From Parvibaculum sp963975745 (GTDB lineage: Bacteria; Pseudomonadota; Alphaproteobacteria; Parvibaculales; Parvibaculaceae): a stretch of DNA of 64,000 bases. The notes beneath the pieces were generated by a model that searched no databases, was not told where the DNA came from, and worked only from the letters and a program-made list of their open reading frames with translations. The position numbers and the translations under genes were made by a program. The DNA is taken from positions 124,001 to 188,000 of the forward strand of contig NZ_CAXBIB010000002.1 in NCBI RefSeq assembly GCF_963975745.1, in the 5' to 3' direction. Within the stretch, counting starts at the first letter, position 1; every line of letters starts with the position of its first letter. This document shows positions 17,984 through 26,426 of this stretch, piece after piece.

Positions 17984-18787
17984 TCAGGGGAAAACAGGGA
18001 TGTTGCCGCTCAGACGGACCTCGTTTTCAGCGATTTCGGGCGGGATCGGGGCAAAAGGCAGGCTGCGCTGCAGGGCCTCGTAGACGGCGCGGTCGAGCGC
18101 CGGATGGCCGGCCGATTCGACCAGGCGGATATCGGAGACATTGCCGGAGCGATGCACCAGCAGCGATATGCGGACCACGCCGCCACGGCCGCCGGCGGCG
18201 CGCGGATAGACCAGATTGTTGCGGACACGGTCGAACATCATGTTCAGATAGGGGTCGCCGCCCGAGCTGCGGACGATTTCGGGCGCTTCGACCGGGGCCG
18301 GGACCTGGTAGCCGGTATCGAGGGTGCGGGCCCATTCCGGTATGTCGAAGCTTTCGGTTTGTTCCTCTTTTTCAACGGCTTGCGGTTCGGGCTCCGGTTC
18401 CGGCGCGGTTTCGGGCGCGGCCTGGGCCTCCGCTTCGGGGGCGGCCGCCTCGGTCGCGGTTTCGGGACCGAGCGTCGTCTCGGCCTCGGGGCCCGAACGC
18501 GTCAGGCTGCGCGACTGTGGCGGTTCTTCCGTTTCGGGCTCGGGATCGGGGACGGGCGCCGGGGCCTCTTCTTCGGGCACCAGTTCGACCGAAATCGAGG
18601 GCGGCTCTTCGAGGGGCGGGTTCGCGGCCGGATTCTGCAATAAAAACGGGAAGATAAGGGCGAGGTTCAGCAGCAGCGCCAAGGCGACCGCGATGGCGAA
18701 TTCGCTCCAGTGGCGCGGGCGCACCGGCGGGGGCGGCACGACATGGAAGCTGGCGGCCGGACTTGTGCTCACTGCGGTTACAACCAT
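17984..18787 (-). CDS. TonB-like energy transducer protein
   Basis: 267 residues. A short cytoplasmic N-terminus with PPPP is followed by one TM helix (FAIAVALALLLNLALIFPFL, about residues 30-49) and a long Pro/Glu/Ala-rich linker that would span the periplasm. The C-terminal TonB-type domain (about 175-267) includes VYPRAAGGRGGVVRISLLVHRSG and ALDRAVYEALQRSLPFAPIP. TonB proteins pass proton-motive energy to outer-membrane receptors. No exbBD or receptor gene is in the window, and membership in the downstream ketone locus is unproven. The start is the first ATG; the CTGTCA repeat copy B lies about 110 bp upstream. Confidence 0.82.
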   Translation of the reverse strand: MVVTAVSTSPAASFHVVPPPPVRPRHWSEFAIAVALALLLNLALIFPFLLQNPAANPPLEEPPSISVELVPEEEAPAPVPDPEPETEEPPQSRSLTRSGPEAETTLGPETATEAAAPEAEAQAAPETAPEPEPEPQAVEKEEQTESFDIPEWARTLDTGYQVPAPVEAPEIVRSSGGDPYLNMMFDRVRNNLVYPRAAGGRGGVVRISLLVHRSGNVSDIRLVESAGHPALDRAVYEALQRSLPFAPIPPEIAENEVRLSGNIPVFP

Positions 18788-18866
18788 TTCCGGCCGGCTT
18801 TCAGCCCTTTTTCAGCCCACCCGCCGGCACGCATGGCGCCGGATCGCAAGGGCGAGCATATCAAGG

Positions 18867-18926
18867 CACAGCGGCAAAGACAGCCGTACCCCCCCTCTGT
18901 CACGGAACTGTCAAAAAACTGTCACA
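18867..18926 (+). repeat. Dispersed intergenic repeat, copy B (triple CTGTCA)
   Basis: CTGTCA at 18897, 18908 and 18919 (11-bp period), preceded by CACAGCGGC, GACAGCC and a C-run as in copy A. The element lies between the end of the leftward carbamate kinase gene and the start of the leftward TonB-like gene, with the half-sites in reverse orientation relative to both genes. Confidence 0.75.
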
Positions 18927-18934
18927 TAACGCCG

Positions 18935-19846
18935 TCATGGATCGATGCGGGTGCCGGACGTTCCGGCCATCACGGCGCCGGCATCGTCGAGATTGCCGAT
19001 CAAGGCCGGATGGCCGGTCTCGCGCGCGAAGCGGCAGACGGCCTCGATCTTCGGCCGCATCGAACCGGCGGCGAAAGCGGCGGGGTCGAGGGTGCGGGCG
19101 GAGACCGATTTCAACGGGCGCTCGGTCGGCAGGCCCCAATCGGCATGGACGGCGTCGACATCGGTCAGGATCAGCAGACGCTCGGCGCCCAGTTCGACGG
19201 CGAGCAGGCAGGCCGCGAGGTCCTTATCGATGACAGCCTCGACGCCTTCGGGGGCGCCGTCCCTGCCCTTGCACACCGGGATGCCGCCGCCGCCGGCGCA
19301 GATGACCAGACAACCGTCATTCATCAGCCTGCGGATGGTTTCGATCTCGACGATGCCGGAGGGCGCCGGCGAGGCGACGACGCGGCGCCAGACTTTTCCA
19401 TTCGGGCCGTCGGGCGCGACCGTCCAGCCGCGTTCGGCGGCCAGCGCCTTCGCGGTGGCTTCATCATAGACGGGGCCGATCGGCTTCGACGGCGCGGCGA
19501 AGGCCGGATCGGCCGGATCGACCAGGGTCTGGGTCAGGAGGGTCGCGATCTCGCGTTCCGGCAGGGCGCGGCGCAGTGCCGCCTCGATCACATAGCCGAT
19601 CATGCCCTGCGATTCCGCACCCAGCACGTCGAGCGGGTATGGCGGCGCCTCCTTGTAGGCGTCGGCTTCGAGCGCCAGCAACCCGACCTGCGGGCCGTTG
19701 CCGTGAACCAGCACCATTTCATGTTCGCGGGCGATGGCGGCCAGCGCGCCGGCCGCCGCGGCCATGTTGCGGCGCTGATTGTCGATGCTCAGCGCCTCGC
19801 CGCGTTTCAGCAGGGCGTTGCCGCCGATGGCGACCAGTACACGCAT
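18935..19846 (-). CDS. arcC: Carbamate kinase of agmatine pathway
   Basis: 303 residues, the normal length. It converts carbamoyl phosphate + ADP to ATP + carbamate. Conserved segments are the N-terminal VAIGGNALLKRGE, LVHGNGPQVGLLALE, SQGMIGYVIE, VICAGGGGIPVCK and IDKDLAACLLA. The ATG at 19846 lies 4 nt after the agmatine deiminase stop; the longer frame to 19993 only overlaps that gene. It is last in a four-gene operon whose order equals aguBDAC of enterococci, where this enzyme (AguC) yields the ATP of agmatine fermentation. Confidence 0.9.
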   Translation of the reverse strand: MRVLVAIGGNALLKRGEALSIDNQRRNMAAAAGALAAIAREHEMVLVHGNGPQVGLLALEADAYKEAPPYPLDVLGAESQGMIGYVIEAALRRALPEREIATLLTQTLVDPADPAFAAPSKPIGPVYDEATAKALAAERGWTVAPDGPNGKVWRRVVASPAPSGIVEIETIRRLMNDGCLVICAGGGGIPVCKGRDGAPEGVEAVIDKDLAACLLAVELGAERLLILTDVDAVHADWGLPTERPLKSVSARTLDPAAFAAGSMRPKIEAVCRFARETGHPALIGNLDDAGAVMAGTSGTRIDP

Positions 19847-19850
19847 CGGC

Positions 19851-20960
19851 TCAGCCCTTCCGCCGCCGCGGCGCCGGCTGCTGCTGGGTGATGCAATGAA
19901 TGTTGCCGCCGCCAAGCAGGATTTCGCGCGCCGGGACCGGCAGCAGCTTGCGGTCGGGAAAGAGCGCCGCCAGTTGCGCCGCCGCCTCGCCATCGCGCGG
20001 ATCGCCGAAGGCCGGCATCACGACAACGCCGTTGGCGATGTAGAAATTGATGTAGGAGGCGGCCAGCCGCGTGCCGGCGCGGCGCGGCAGGGTGCCCTCG
20101 ACGACATCGACGCCGCCGCTCTCTTCTTGCGATATCGTCAGCGGCGCGGGCTGATGGATGCGGTGGATCTCGAAGCGCCGGCCTTTCGCGTCGGTGGCCG
20201 CCTCGAGACGCGCCAGGGCGTCGCGCGAAATCGCATATTGCGGGTCGGCCTCGTCATCGGTCCAGGTCAGGGCCACGACGCCGGGACGGATGAAACAGCA
20301 GAGATTGTCGACATGGCCGCTGGTCTCGTCGTTGAAGACGCCGGCGCCGAGCCAGACCGTCTTTTCGATGCCGACATAGTCGGCCAGCGCGCTTTCGATG
20401 TCGGCGCGCGAAAGGCCAGGATTGCGGTTGGGATTGAGCAGGCATTCCTCGGTGGTGATCAGCGTGCCCTCGCCATCGACATGGATCGAGCCGCCTTCGA
20501 GCACGATGGGCGCACGATAGCGGTCGGTGCCCTCGATCTCGGCCACCTTGGCGGCGACCAGATCGTCCTGGTCCCAGGGGAAGTAGAGGCCGCCATCGAG
20601 ACCGCCCCAGGCATTGAAGATCCAGTCGACCGCGCGGACCGCGCCGCCCTCATCGACGACAAAGGTCGGGCCGCAGTCGCGCATCCAGGAATCGTTGTTC
20701 GACATTTCGACGACGCGAACATGCGGCGGCAGCATGGCGCGGGCATTGGCGAACTGGCGCGGCGAGGCGCCGACCGTGACCGGCTCGCCCTGGGCGATGG
20801 CCGCGGCCACGGCAACGAAGGCCTGTTGCGCCGGCTTGGCGCCGAGGCGCCAGTTGTCGGGCCGTTCGGGCCAGAGCATCCATGTGCCAGCATGGGGTTC
20901 GAATTCGCCGGGCATGCGAAAGCCGTCCGCCCGGGGCGTTGTGGTCAGCAATCGCACCAT
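19851..20960 (-). CDS. aguA: Agmatine deiminase
   Basis: 369 residues of the porphyromonas-type peptidyl-arginine deiminase fold. It hydrolyses agmatine to N-carbamoylputrescine and ammonia. Visible catalytic landmarks are NNDSWMRDCGPTFV (Asp/Arg), DETSGHVDNLCCF (His) and, at the C-terminus, GGGNIHCITQQQP with the nucleophilic Cys. The ATG at 20960 has GGAG 7 nt upstream; a start 7 codons earlier lacks spacing. Gap to the antiporter gene is 53 bp and to carbamate kinase 4 bp, consistent with one transcript. Confidence 0.93.
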   Translation of the reverse strand: MVRLLTTTPRADGFRMPGEFEPHAGTWMLWPERPDNWRLGAKPAQQAFVAVAAAIAQGEPVTVGASPRQFANARAMLPPHVRVVEMSNNDSWMRDCGPTFVVDEGGAVRAVDWIFNAWGGLDGGLYFPWDQDDLVAAKVAEIEGTDRYRAPIVLEGGSIHVDGEGTLITTEECLLNPNRNPGLSRADIESALADYVGIEKTVWLGAGVFNDETSGHVDNLCCFIRPGVVALTWTDDEADPQYAISRDALARLEAATDAKGRRFEIHRIHQPAPLTISQEESGGVDVVEGTLPRRAGTRLAASYINFYIANGVVVMPAFGDPRDGEAAAQLAALFPDRKLLPVPAREILLGGGNIHCITQQQPAPRRRKG

Positions 20961-21013
20961 CGCATTCTCCAGGAAAGGCATGGACGGCGGCGCGCTGTCC
21001 GCCGTCCATCCGG

Positions 21014-22414
21014 TCAGCCTTGCGTTCCGCCGCGGCCCGCGAGACGGATCAGAATTTCGCCGATCACCAGCGTAACGGCAACGCCGATCACGATCGAGAT
21101 CGCATAGGTCGGATCGAATTCGCCCGGCGTGTAGATGAAGAAGACGATCGCCTGAACGATGAAGGCAAGGCAGAGCCCGACAAAGATCAGCGCCCCGCCC
21201 TTGCCGCCCGGCACCCGATAGGGGCGCGGCCGGTCCGCATCGATGCTGCGCAGCTTCAGGAAGGCCATGAACATGGCCAGATAGGGCAGCAGGAAGACGA
21301 TCGAGGAGAAGGCGAAGAGCGTCCAGAAGAGGTCCTCGGCATCGGCGGCCAGGAAGCCGTAGATGACGATCACCAGCGTGGTGACGACACCGGTCACGAT
21401 GGCCGCATTGGCCGGCGTCCGGTGTTCGGGATGCAGGCGCGCGAACATCGAGGGCAGATTGCCATCGAGCGCGGCTTCCGCCGCCGAACGGTTGGCGCCC
21501 ATCGTCCATGTGACCATGTTGGCGAGGAAGGAATAGAGCGCCATCAGACCCAGCAGGATGACGAAGGTACCGGCGATGCCGCCTTCGCCCAGCAGCACAC
21601 GCAGCGTGTCGATGATGCCGCTGACCAGATTGATGTCATCGAGCGGCAGCGCGATCAGGATGCCGATGGTGGCGAAGAGGTAGAAGGCGGCGATCAGGAT
21701 GCCGGAAACGGCGATGGTGATCGGCACGTCGCGCGCCGGATTCTTCATCTCGGCGCTGGCACCCGACATCAGTTCGAAGCCCATGAAGTTGTAGACAATG
21801 ACCGGCAGGAAGGCCAGCGTCACCCCCCAACTCGGGGTCATGCTGGACAGGGTCAGTTCGTTGGCGACGCCGTGATTGCCCGCATAGACGAAGCCGCCGA
21901 TGCCGATGACCAGCATGATGGCGACCTTGAAGACGGCGCCGAGATTGGGCACCCATTTGCCGACATCGAGGCGGACGATGTTGATCCAGACCGTCAGCCA
22001 GGTCAGGGCGACCGCAATCGCGATCTGCGTCCAGAGGCCGAGATCGGGCATGAAGAGCGCGGCGAAGATGCCGGCGAAGAGAATGAAGACCGATGGCTGC
22101 CAGAGCGCCACATTGATCCACCAGAGCCATGCCGTGCGGCCGCCCCAGCGCGCGCCATAGGCGCGCCGGACCCAGGCATAGATGCCGCCCTGATCGGGAT
22201 AGGCACTACCCAGTTCGGCCGTGATCAGGCCATAGGGCACAAAGAAGAAGATCATCGTGAAAATCCACCAGAAGACGGCCTGCGGGCCGATGGCGGCGGA
22301 TGCCGCCAGCTGGTCGATCACGAGAATGGCGCAGACCGTGAACAGCGTCAGGTCCATGCCGCGCAGGACTTTCTTGTAGCCGCGTGGATTCGCGGCCGCA
22401 GAGGTATCGGTCAT
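21014..22414 (-). CDS. APC-family amino acid/polyamine antiporter (agmatine:putrescine candidate)
   Basis: 466 residues with about 12 hydrophobic segments. The N-terminal region VLRGMDLTLFTVCAILVIDQ and SAYPDQGGIYAWVRRAYG has the helix-1 and helix-3 look of APC transporters of the glutamate:GABA/agmatine antiporter group. Its place between putrescine carbamoyltransferase and agmatine deiminase corresponds to aguD, whose product exchanges agmatine for putrescine in enterococci. Substrate is inferred from position only. Confidence 0.82.
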   Translation of the reverse strand: MTDTSAAANPRGYKKVLRGMDLTLFTVCAILVIDQLAASAAIGPQAVFWWIFTMIFFFVPYGLITAELGSAYPDQGGIYAWVRRAYGARWGGRTAWLWWINVALWQPSVFILFAGIFAALFMPDLGLWTQIAIAVALTWLTVWINIVRLDVGKWVPNLGAVFKVAIMLVIGIGGFVYAGNHGVANELTLSSMTPSWGVTLAFLPVIVYNFMGFELMSGASAEMKNPARDVPITIAVSGILIAAFYLFATIGILIALPLDDINLVSGIIDTLRVLLGEGGIAGTFVILLGLMALYSFLANMVTWTMGANRSAAEAALDGNLPSMFARLHPEHRTPANAAIVTGVVTTLVIVIYGFLAADAEDLFWTLFAFSSIVFLLPYLAMFMAFLKLRSIDADRPRPYRVPGGKGGALIFVGLCLAFIVQAIVFFIYTPGEFDPTYAISIVIGVAVTLVIGEILIRLAGRGGTQG

Positions 22415-22482
22415 CTGTTTTCTCCCCGCTTGAGTAAAATCAGCTACTCACGGCAAGAGACGCGCCGCGCCGTCACGCAAGG

Positions 22483-23493
22483 TCACATGAAATCCGACAG
22501 AAAATCCTCAGCGATGCCCCGGTGGCGCGCCAGCAACGCTTCGGACGGCCGTTTCAGGCGTGGATAGACGAACCAGACCAGCAGCGCCTTTTCAGTGTGC
22601 AGGCGGTTTTCCGACTGATCGAGGATGATCGATTGCGGGCCGTCCATGACCTCGTCGGTCGCCTCGACGCCGCGCGAAGCCGGCAGGCAATGCATGAAGC
22701 GCGCGTTCGCGGGCGCCTTTGCCATCAGTTCCGCATTGACCTGGAACTTCGGCATGAAGGCGGCACGGCGCTCAGGCACCTCGTCCTCCTGTCCGATCCA
22801 CCACCAGAGATCGGTGTAGACGAAGTCGGCATCGGCGACGGCCGCCGCGGGATCGTCGGTGAAGGAAATCGTGGCGCCCGACTCTGCGCAAGCCTCGCGC
22901 ACCATCGCGCGGTGCGCCTCGGACACCTGATATTTTTCAGGTGCGGCCTGGGTGAAGGCGATACCCAGGCGGGCACAGATGAACATCAGCGACACACAGA
23001 CATTGGTCGCGTCACCGACAAAGACCAGTTTCAGCTCCTCAAGCTTCTTCCCCTTCGCCGCATGCTCGGTCATTGTGAAGACGTCGCAGAGCACCTGGGT
23101 CGGATGGTTGAAATCGGTCAGGCCGTTGATGACCGGGACGGTCGCGTATTTCGCCAAGTCGAGTACCGTCTGATGCTTCAGGGTGCGCGCCTCGATGACA
23201 TCGACCATGCGCGACACGACGCGTGCGGTATCGGCGATCGACTCGCGGGCTCCAAGATGGATTTCGCCGGGGCGCAGATAGAGCGCATGGCCACCCAGCT
23301 TGGTCATGGCCACCTCGAAGGAGACGCGGGTACGGGTCGACGGCTCCTCGAAGATCATGCCCAGCGAGGCGCCATGCAACAGACGCGGACAGGCGCCGTC
23401 CTTGTCGGCCCGCTTCAGCATGGCCGTCAATTCCATCATCCGGAGGAGTTCCTCCTTCGGAAAATCAAGAACATGAACGAAATGACGCAACAT
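22483..23493 (-). CDS. Putrescine carbamoyltransferase (OTCase family)
   Basis: 336 residues. Carbamoyl-phosphate binding motifs STRTRVSFEV (about residue 53), HPTQVLCD and HCLPASRGVEATDEV are all present. In the phosphorolysis direction it would turn N-carbamoylputrescine + Pi into putrescine + carbamoyl phosphate. I favour putrescine over ornithine specificity: LYLRPGEIHLGARESIADTARV resembles the enterococcal enzyme, the ornithine-type SMG loop is absent (WWWIGQED instead), and the gene heads an agmatine operon. An ornithine enzyme cannot be fully excluded without alignment. It is divergent from the amidase gene across 199 bp. Confidence 0.82.
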   Translation of the reverse strand: MLRHFVHVLDFPKEELLRMMELTAMLKRADKDGACPRLLHGASLGMIFEEPSTRTRVSFEVAMTKLGGHALYLRPGEIHLGARESIADTARVVSRMVDVIEARTLKHQTVLDLAKYATVPVINGLTDFNHPTQVLCDVFTMTEHAAKGKKLEELKLVFVGDATNVCVSLMFICARLGIAFTQAAPEKYQVSEAHRAMVREACAESGATISFTDDPAAAVADADFVYTDLWWWIGQEDEVPERRAAFMPKFQVNAELMAKAPANARFMHCLPASRGVEATDEVMDGPQSIILDQSENRLHTEKALLVWFVYPRLKRPSEALLARHRGIAEDFLSDFM

Positions 23494-23692
23494 TCGGCAG
23501 TCCTCTTGTTTCGGCTATCTTCAGGCCGGATGATCGGGCAGGACGCAAATGTGTATTCGACCTAATGATTAGACGCCCCTCCCTCTTCCGCTTCAATAGC
23601 GGCCCATGTAACAAATTGAAGCATGGCCGTGGCGACGGCAGATCGCCGCCGCTCGTGCCTCTCTGCAAGAATGGAATGTCCGGAGTTTCCGC
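23494..23692. promoter_or_regulatory. Divergent promoter region of the agmatine genes
   Basis: 199 bp between divergent genes. It contains the 11-bp palindrome CTAATGATTAG (23562-23572), within an AT-richer patch, near the middle. That is a plausible operator for a shared regulator, which is not encoded nearby. Confidence 0.35.
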
Positions 23693-24565
23693 ATGACCGA
23701 AATCACCGTTGCCGCCACGCAAATGGCCTGTGGCACCGATCGCGACGCGAATATCGCCCGTGCCGAGAAGCTCGTTCGGGCGGCAGCCGAAAAGGGCGCG
23801 CAGGTGATCCTGCTGCAGGAACTTTTCGAGACACCCTATTTCTGCAAGGACACCGAACCGGACCTGATGCATCTGGCCATGCCGGCCGCCGACAATCCCG
23901 CAGTGCACCATTTTCGCGCCCTGTCGGCGCAATACAAGGCTGTCATCCCGATCTCGATCTATGAGCGCGCCAACAACGCCCAGTACAATTCGCTGGTGAT
24001 GATCGACCGCGGCGAGATTCTCGGCATCTACCGCAAGGCGCATATTCCCGACGGTCCGGGCTATCGCGAGAAATATTATTTCAGCCCCGGCGATACCGGC
24101 TTTCATGTCTGGAACACCAGCGCCGGCCGCGTGGGTGCAGCGATCTGCTGGGACCAGTGGTTTCCCGAAACGGCGCGCATCCTGGCCATCAAGGGCGCCG
24201 ACGTGATCCTCTACCCGACCGCCATCGGCTCGGAGCCGCATGACGAGACGATCCATTCGCGCGACCACTGGCAGCGCACCATGCAGGGACATTCGGCCGC
24301 CAACCTCGTGCCGGTCGTCGCCTCCAACCGCGTCGGCCGCGAAGAGGGAAAGAGCTGCGCCATCACCTTCTACGGCTCGTCCTTCATCACCGATGCGACC
24401 GGGGCCAAGGTGGCCGAGGCCGACGAACGGGAGGAGGCCATTCTGACCCATACGATCGACATCGAGAAGAACCGCCGGCAGCGCGTCAACTGGGGCGTGT
24501 TCCGCGACCGCCGCGTCGATCTCTATGCGGATATTCTGACGCTGGATGGGACACCGCGACGCTAG
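23693..24565 (+). CDS. aguB: N-carbamoylputrescine amidase
   Basis: 290 residues, nitrilase superfamily. It hydrolyses N-carbamoylputrescine to putrescine + CO2 + NH3. The catalytic triad is visible: Glu in LLQELFETPYFCKD, Lys in GIYRKAHIPDGPGYREKYYF, and Cys in GAAICWDQWFPE. Strong likeness over the whole length, including PTAIGSEPHDETIHSRDHW. It is divergently placed beside an operon that already encodes the phosphorolytic route for the same intermediate, so the cell could choose between ATP recovery and irreversible hydrolysis. Confidence 0.93.
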   Translation: MTEITVAATQMACGTDRDANIARAEKLVRAAAEKGAQVILLQELFETPYFCKDTEPDLMHLAMPAADNPAVHHFRALSAQYKAVIPISIYERANNAQYNSLVMIDRGEILGIYRKAHIPDGPGYREKYYFSPGDTGFHVWNTSAGRVGAAICWDQWFPETARILAIKGADVILYPTAIGSEPHDETIHSRDHWQRTMQGHSAANLVPVVASNRVGREEGKSCAITFYGSSFITDATGAKVAEADEREEAILTHTIDIEKNRRQRVNWGVFRDRRVDLYADILTLDGTPRR

Positions 24566-24574
24566 GGGGCGGTA

Positions 24575-24811
24575 TTACTGCGCCGCGTAGCCACCATCGA
24601 CGGCCAGCGCGTGGCCGGTGATGAAGCTGGCGGCCGGCGATGCGAGCCAGATCGCGGCCTCAGCCGCCTCCCGCGGGACATCAATACCCCCCGTTCCATG
24701 GCCATCGACGTCGCGATGCACGGCGTCCGCCCGGTCCGTGGATGCTTCGCCAGAAATTGCCGTCCGTTCCATCATGCGCTCAATGAGCCCCTCGTCCATC
24801 GAACCCGGTCA
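24575..24811 (-). pseudogene. Remnant of a short-chain dehydrogenase (C-terminal fragment)
   Basis: About 78 codons encode a typical SDR C-terminus: PG followed by MDEGLIERMMERTA, then PREAAEAAIWLASPAASFITG and HALAVDGGYAAQ to a normal stop. Upstream of the PG the frame is closed by TGA, and no Rossmann or YxxxK part exists in any frame nearby. It is therefore a decayed fragment. The stop lies 9 bp past the convergent amidase stop. Confidence 0.72.
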
Positions 24812-25010
24812 GCTACCCGAACGGGCAGGTTGAAATTTGCGGAGTACCGAATTCGCCTCCGATATAGACGCAATTTGCAGGCAAGTAACAATCACGCATT
24901 TGCGTCCGGCGGGACGGACGATAGGCTTTGCACAACTGACCAATTGTCATCACTGGCAATCGGCAAAACCCGCCGCAGCGCAATGGACGGCGGGAACAGG
25001 GAGAAACAGC

Positions 25011-26366
25011 ATGAAGATCAGCAAGACATCGTGTCTCGTCCTTACACTGACATTCTCGGCGCTGATGGCGGGCGCCGCGGGCGCCGACCCGGCCCGCCTC
25101 GGGGCGGAGCTGACGCCGATGGGTGCCGAGCGCGCCGGCAATGCGGCGGGCACGATTCCCGCATGGACCGGCGGCATCGCGACGCCGCCCGATGGCTATG
25201 TGGCCGGCCAGAAGCATGCCGATCCGTTTGCCGGCGAGGCCGTGCTCTATGCGGTCGACGCCTCCAACATGGATCAGCATGCCGCCCATCTGACCGAAGG
25301 CCAGAAAGCGATGATGCGGGCTCATGGGAGCTACAGGCTCAACGTCTATCCGACGCGGCGCAGTTGCGCCTATCCGCAAGCGGTCTATGACGCGGTCAAG
25401 CACAATGCCGAGCATGCGCGGCTGGTCGCCGACGGCAACAGCGTCGAGGGCGCACGGATGGCGTCGCCCTTCCCCATTCCGACCGAAGCCAAGCATGTCA
25501 TCTGGAATCACATTCTCGGCTATCGCGGCCACAAGAGCACAATGCAGGTGGCGGCCGCGGCACCGACCAGCGGCGGCAGCTACACGCTGGTCCAGAGTTC
25601 CGACCGGCGCATCGTCAACTATACCGATCCGGCGCTGGGCGATATCGGCGAACTCAACAACGTCGAATCGAAGTGGATCCGCGTCAACACCGCGCCGGCG
25701 CAGCAGGCCGGCAGCGCCTTCCTGTTTCACAACACAATCAACCAGAAGGTTCAGGAACGCTTCGGCTGGATCTACAGCCCGCAGAACCGGCGCGTCGTCG
25801 CGGCAGCACGCAGCGCCTATGACGCACCCATTCCGGGCACGGAGAACCTGCGTTTCAGCGACATGCAGTTCATGTATAACGGCGCGCCCGATCTCTATGA
25901 CTGGACGCTTGAGGGCAAGCGCGAAATCCTGACGCCCTACAATACCTACAAGCTCAGTTCCGGCGATTTCAGCTATGCCGAGATCCTGCAGCCGGGCCAT
26001 CTCAACCCGGAAGCGGTGCGGTATGAGTTGCATCGGGTCTGGGTGGTCGACGGCCGCCTGAAGGAGGGTCAACGTCACCAGTTCCACCGGCGGACGCTTT
26101 ATGTCGACGAAGACACATGGATGATCGTTCAGACCGATCTCTACGGCGCCGACGGACAGATCGCGCGGGCGCAGGAAGCCTATGTGCAGAACTATTACGA
26201 AGTGCCGTTCTGCGCGATGGATGCCGAGATCGCCTATGATTTCGCCAGCGGACGCTACCATGTGCAGCAGCTCAAGGCGCAGGAGCCGGCGCCCAATTAT
26301 CACGCAGAGGATCTGAAGGACGACGACTTCACGCCGGCCGCGCTGCGGCGGCTCGTCGTGCGCTAG
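25011..26366 (+). CDS. DUF1329 family periplasmic/outer-membrane protein
   Basis: 451 residues, full length for DUF1329. A Sec signal peptide (MKISKTSCLVLTLTFSALMA then GAAGA) is followed by the family opening LGAELTPMGAERAGNAAGTIPAWTGG and later PTRRSCAYPQAVYDA, LYDWTLEGKREILTPYNTY and QHAAHLTEGQKAM. The ATG at 25011 has AGGGAG 7 nt upstream. Family members resemble LolA/LolB-fold lipid carriers and cluster with DUF1302 and MMPL genes, but this copy stands alone. Function unknown; hydrophobic substrate handling is a family-level inference. Confidence 0.85.
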   Translation: MKISKTSCLVLTLTFSALMAGAAGADPARLGAELTPMGAERAGNAAGTIPAWTGGIATPPDGYVAGQKHADPFAGEAVLYAVDASNMDQHAAHLTEGQKAMMRAHGSYRLNVYPTRRSCAYPQAVYDAVKHNAEHARLVADGNSVEGARMASPFPIPTEAKHVIWNHILGYRGHKSTMQVAAAAPTSGGSYTLVQSSDRRIVNYTDPALGDIGELNNVESKWIRVNTAPAQQAGSAFLFHNTINQKVQERFGWIYSPQNRRVVAAARSAYDAPIPGTENLRFSDMQFMYNGAPDLYDWTLEGKREILTPYNTYKLSSGDFSYAEILQPGHLNPEAVRYELHRVWVVDGRLKEGQRHQFHRRTLYVDEDTWMIVQTDLYGADGQIARAQEAYVQNYYEVPFCAMDAEIAYDFASGRYHVQQLKAQEPAPNYHAEDLKDDDFTPAALRRLVVR

Positions 26367-26426
26367 AGTCGTTGTTGCGGGGCGTTTCCGGACGGCGAAC
26401 CGGCTTCCACATCACCTGGAAGCGCT

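Noticed and set aside
22483..23493. Ornithine carbamoyltransferase for arginine synthesis
   Set aside because: Operon context and the PGEIHLGARESIADTARV segment favour putrescine carbamoyltransferase; kept as an alternative in the feature entry.
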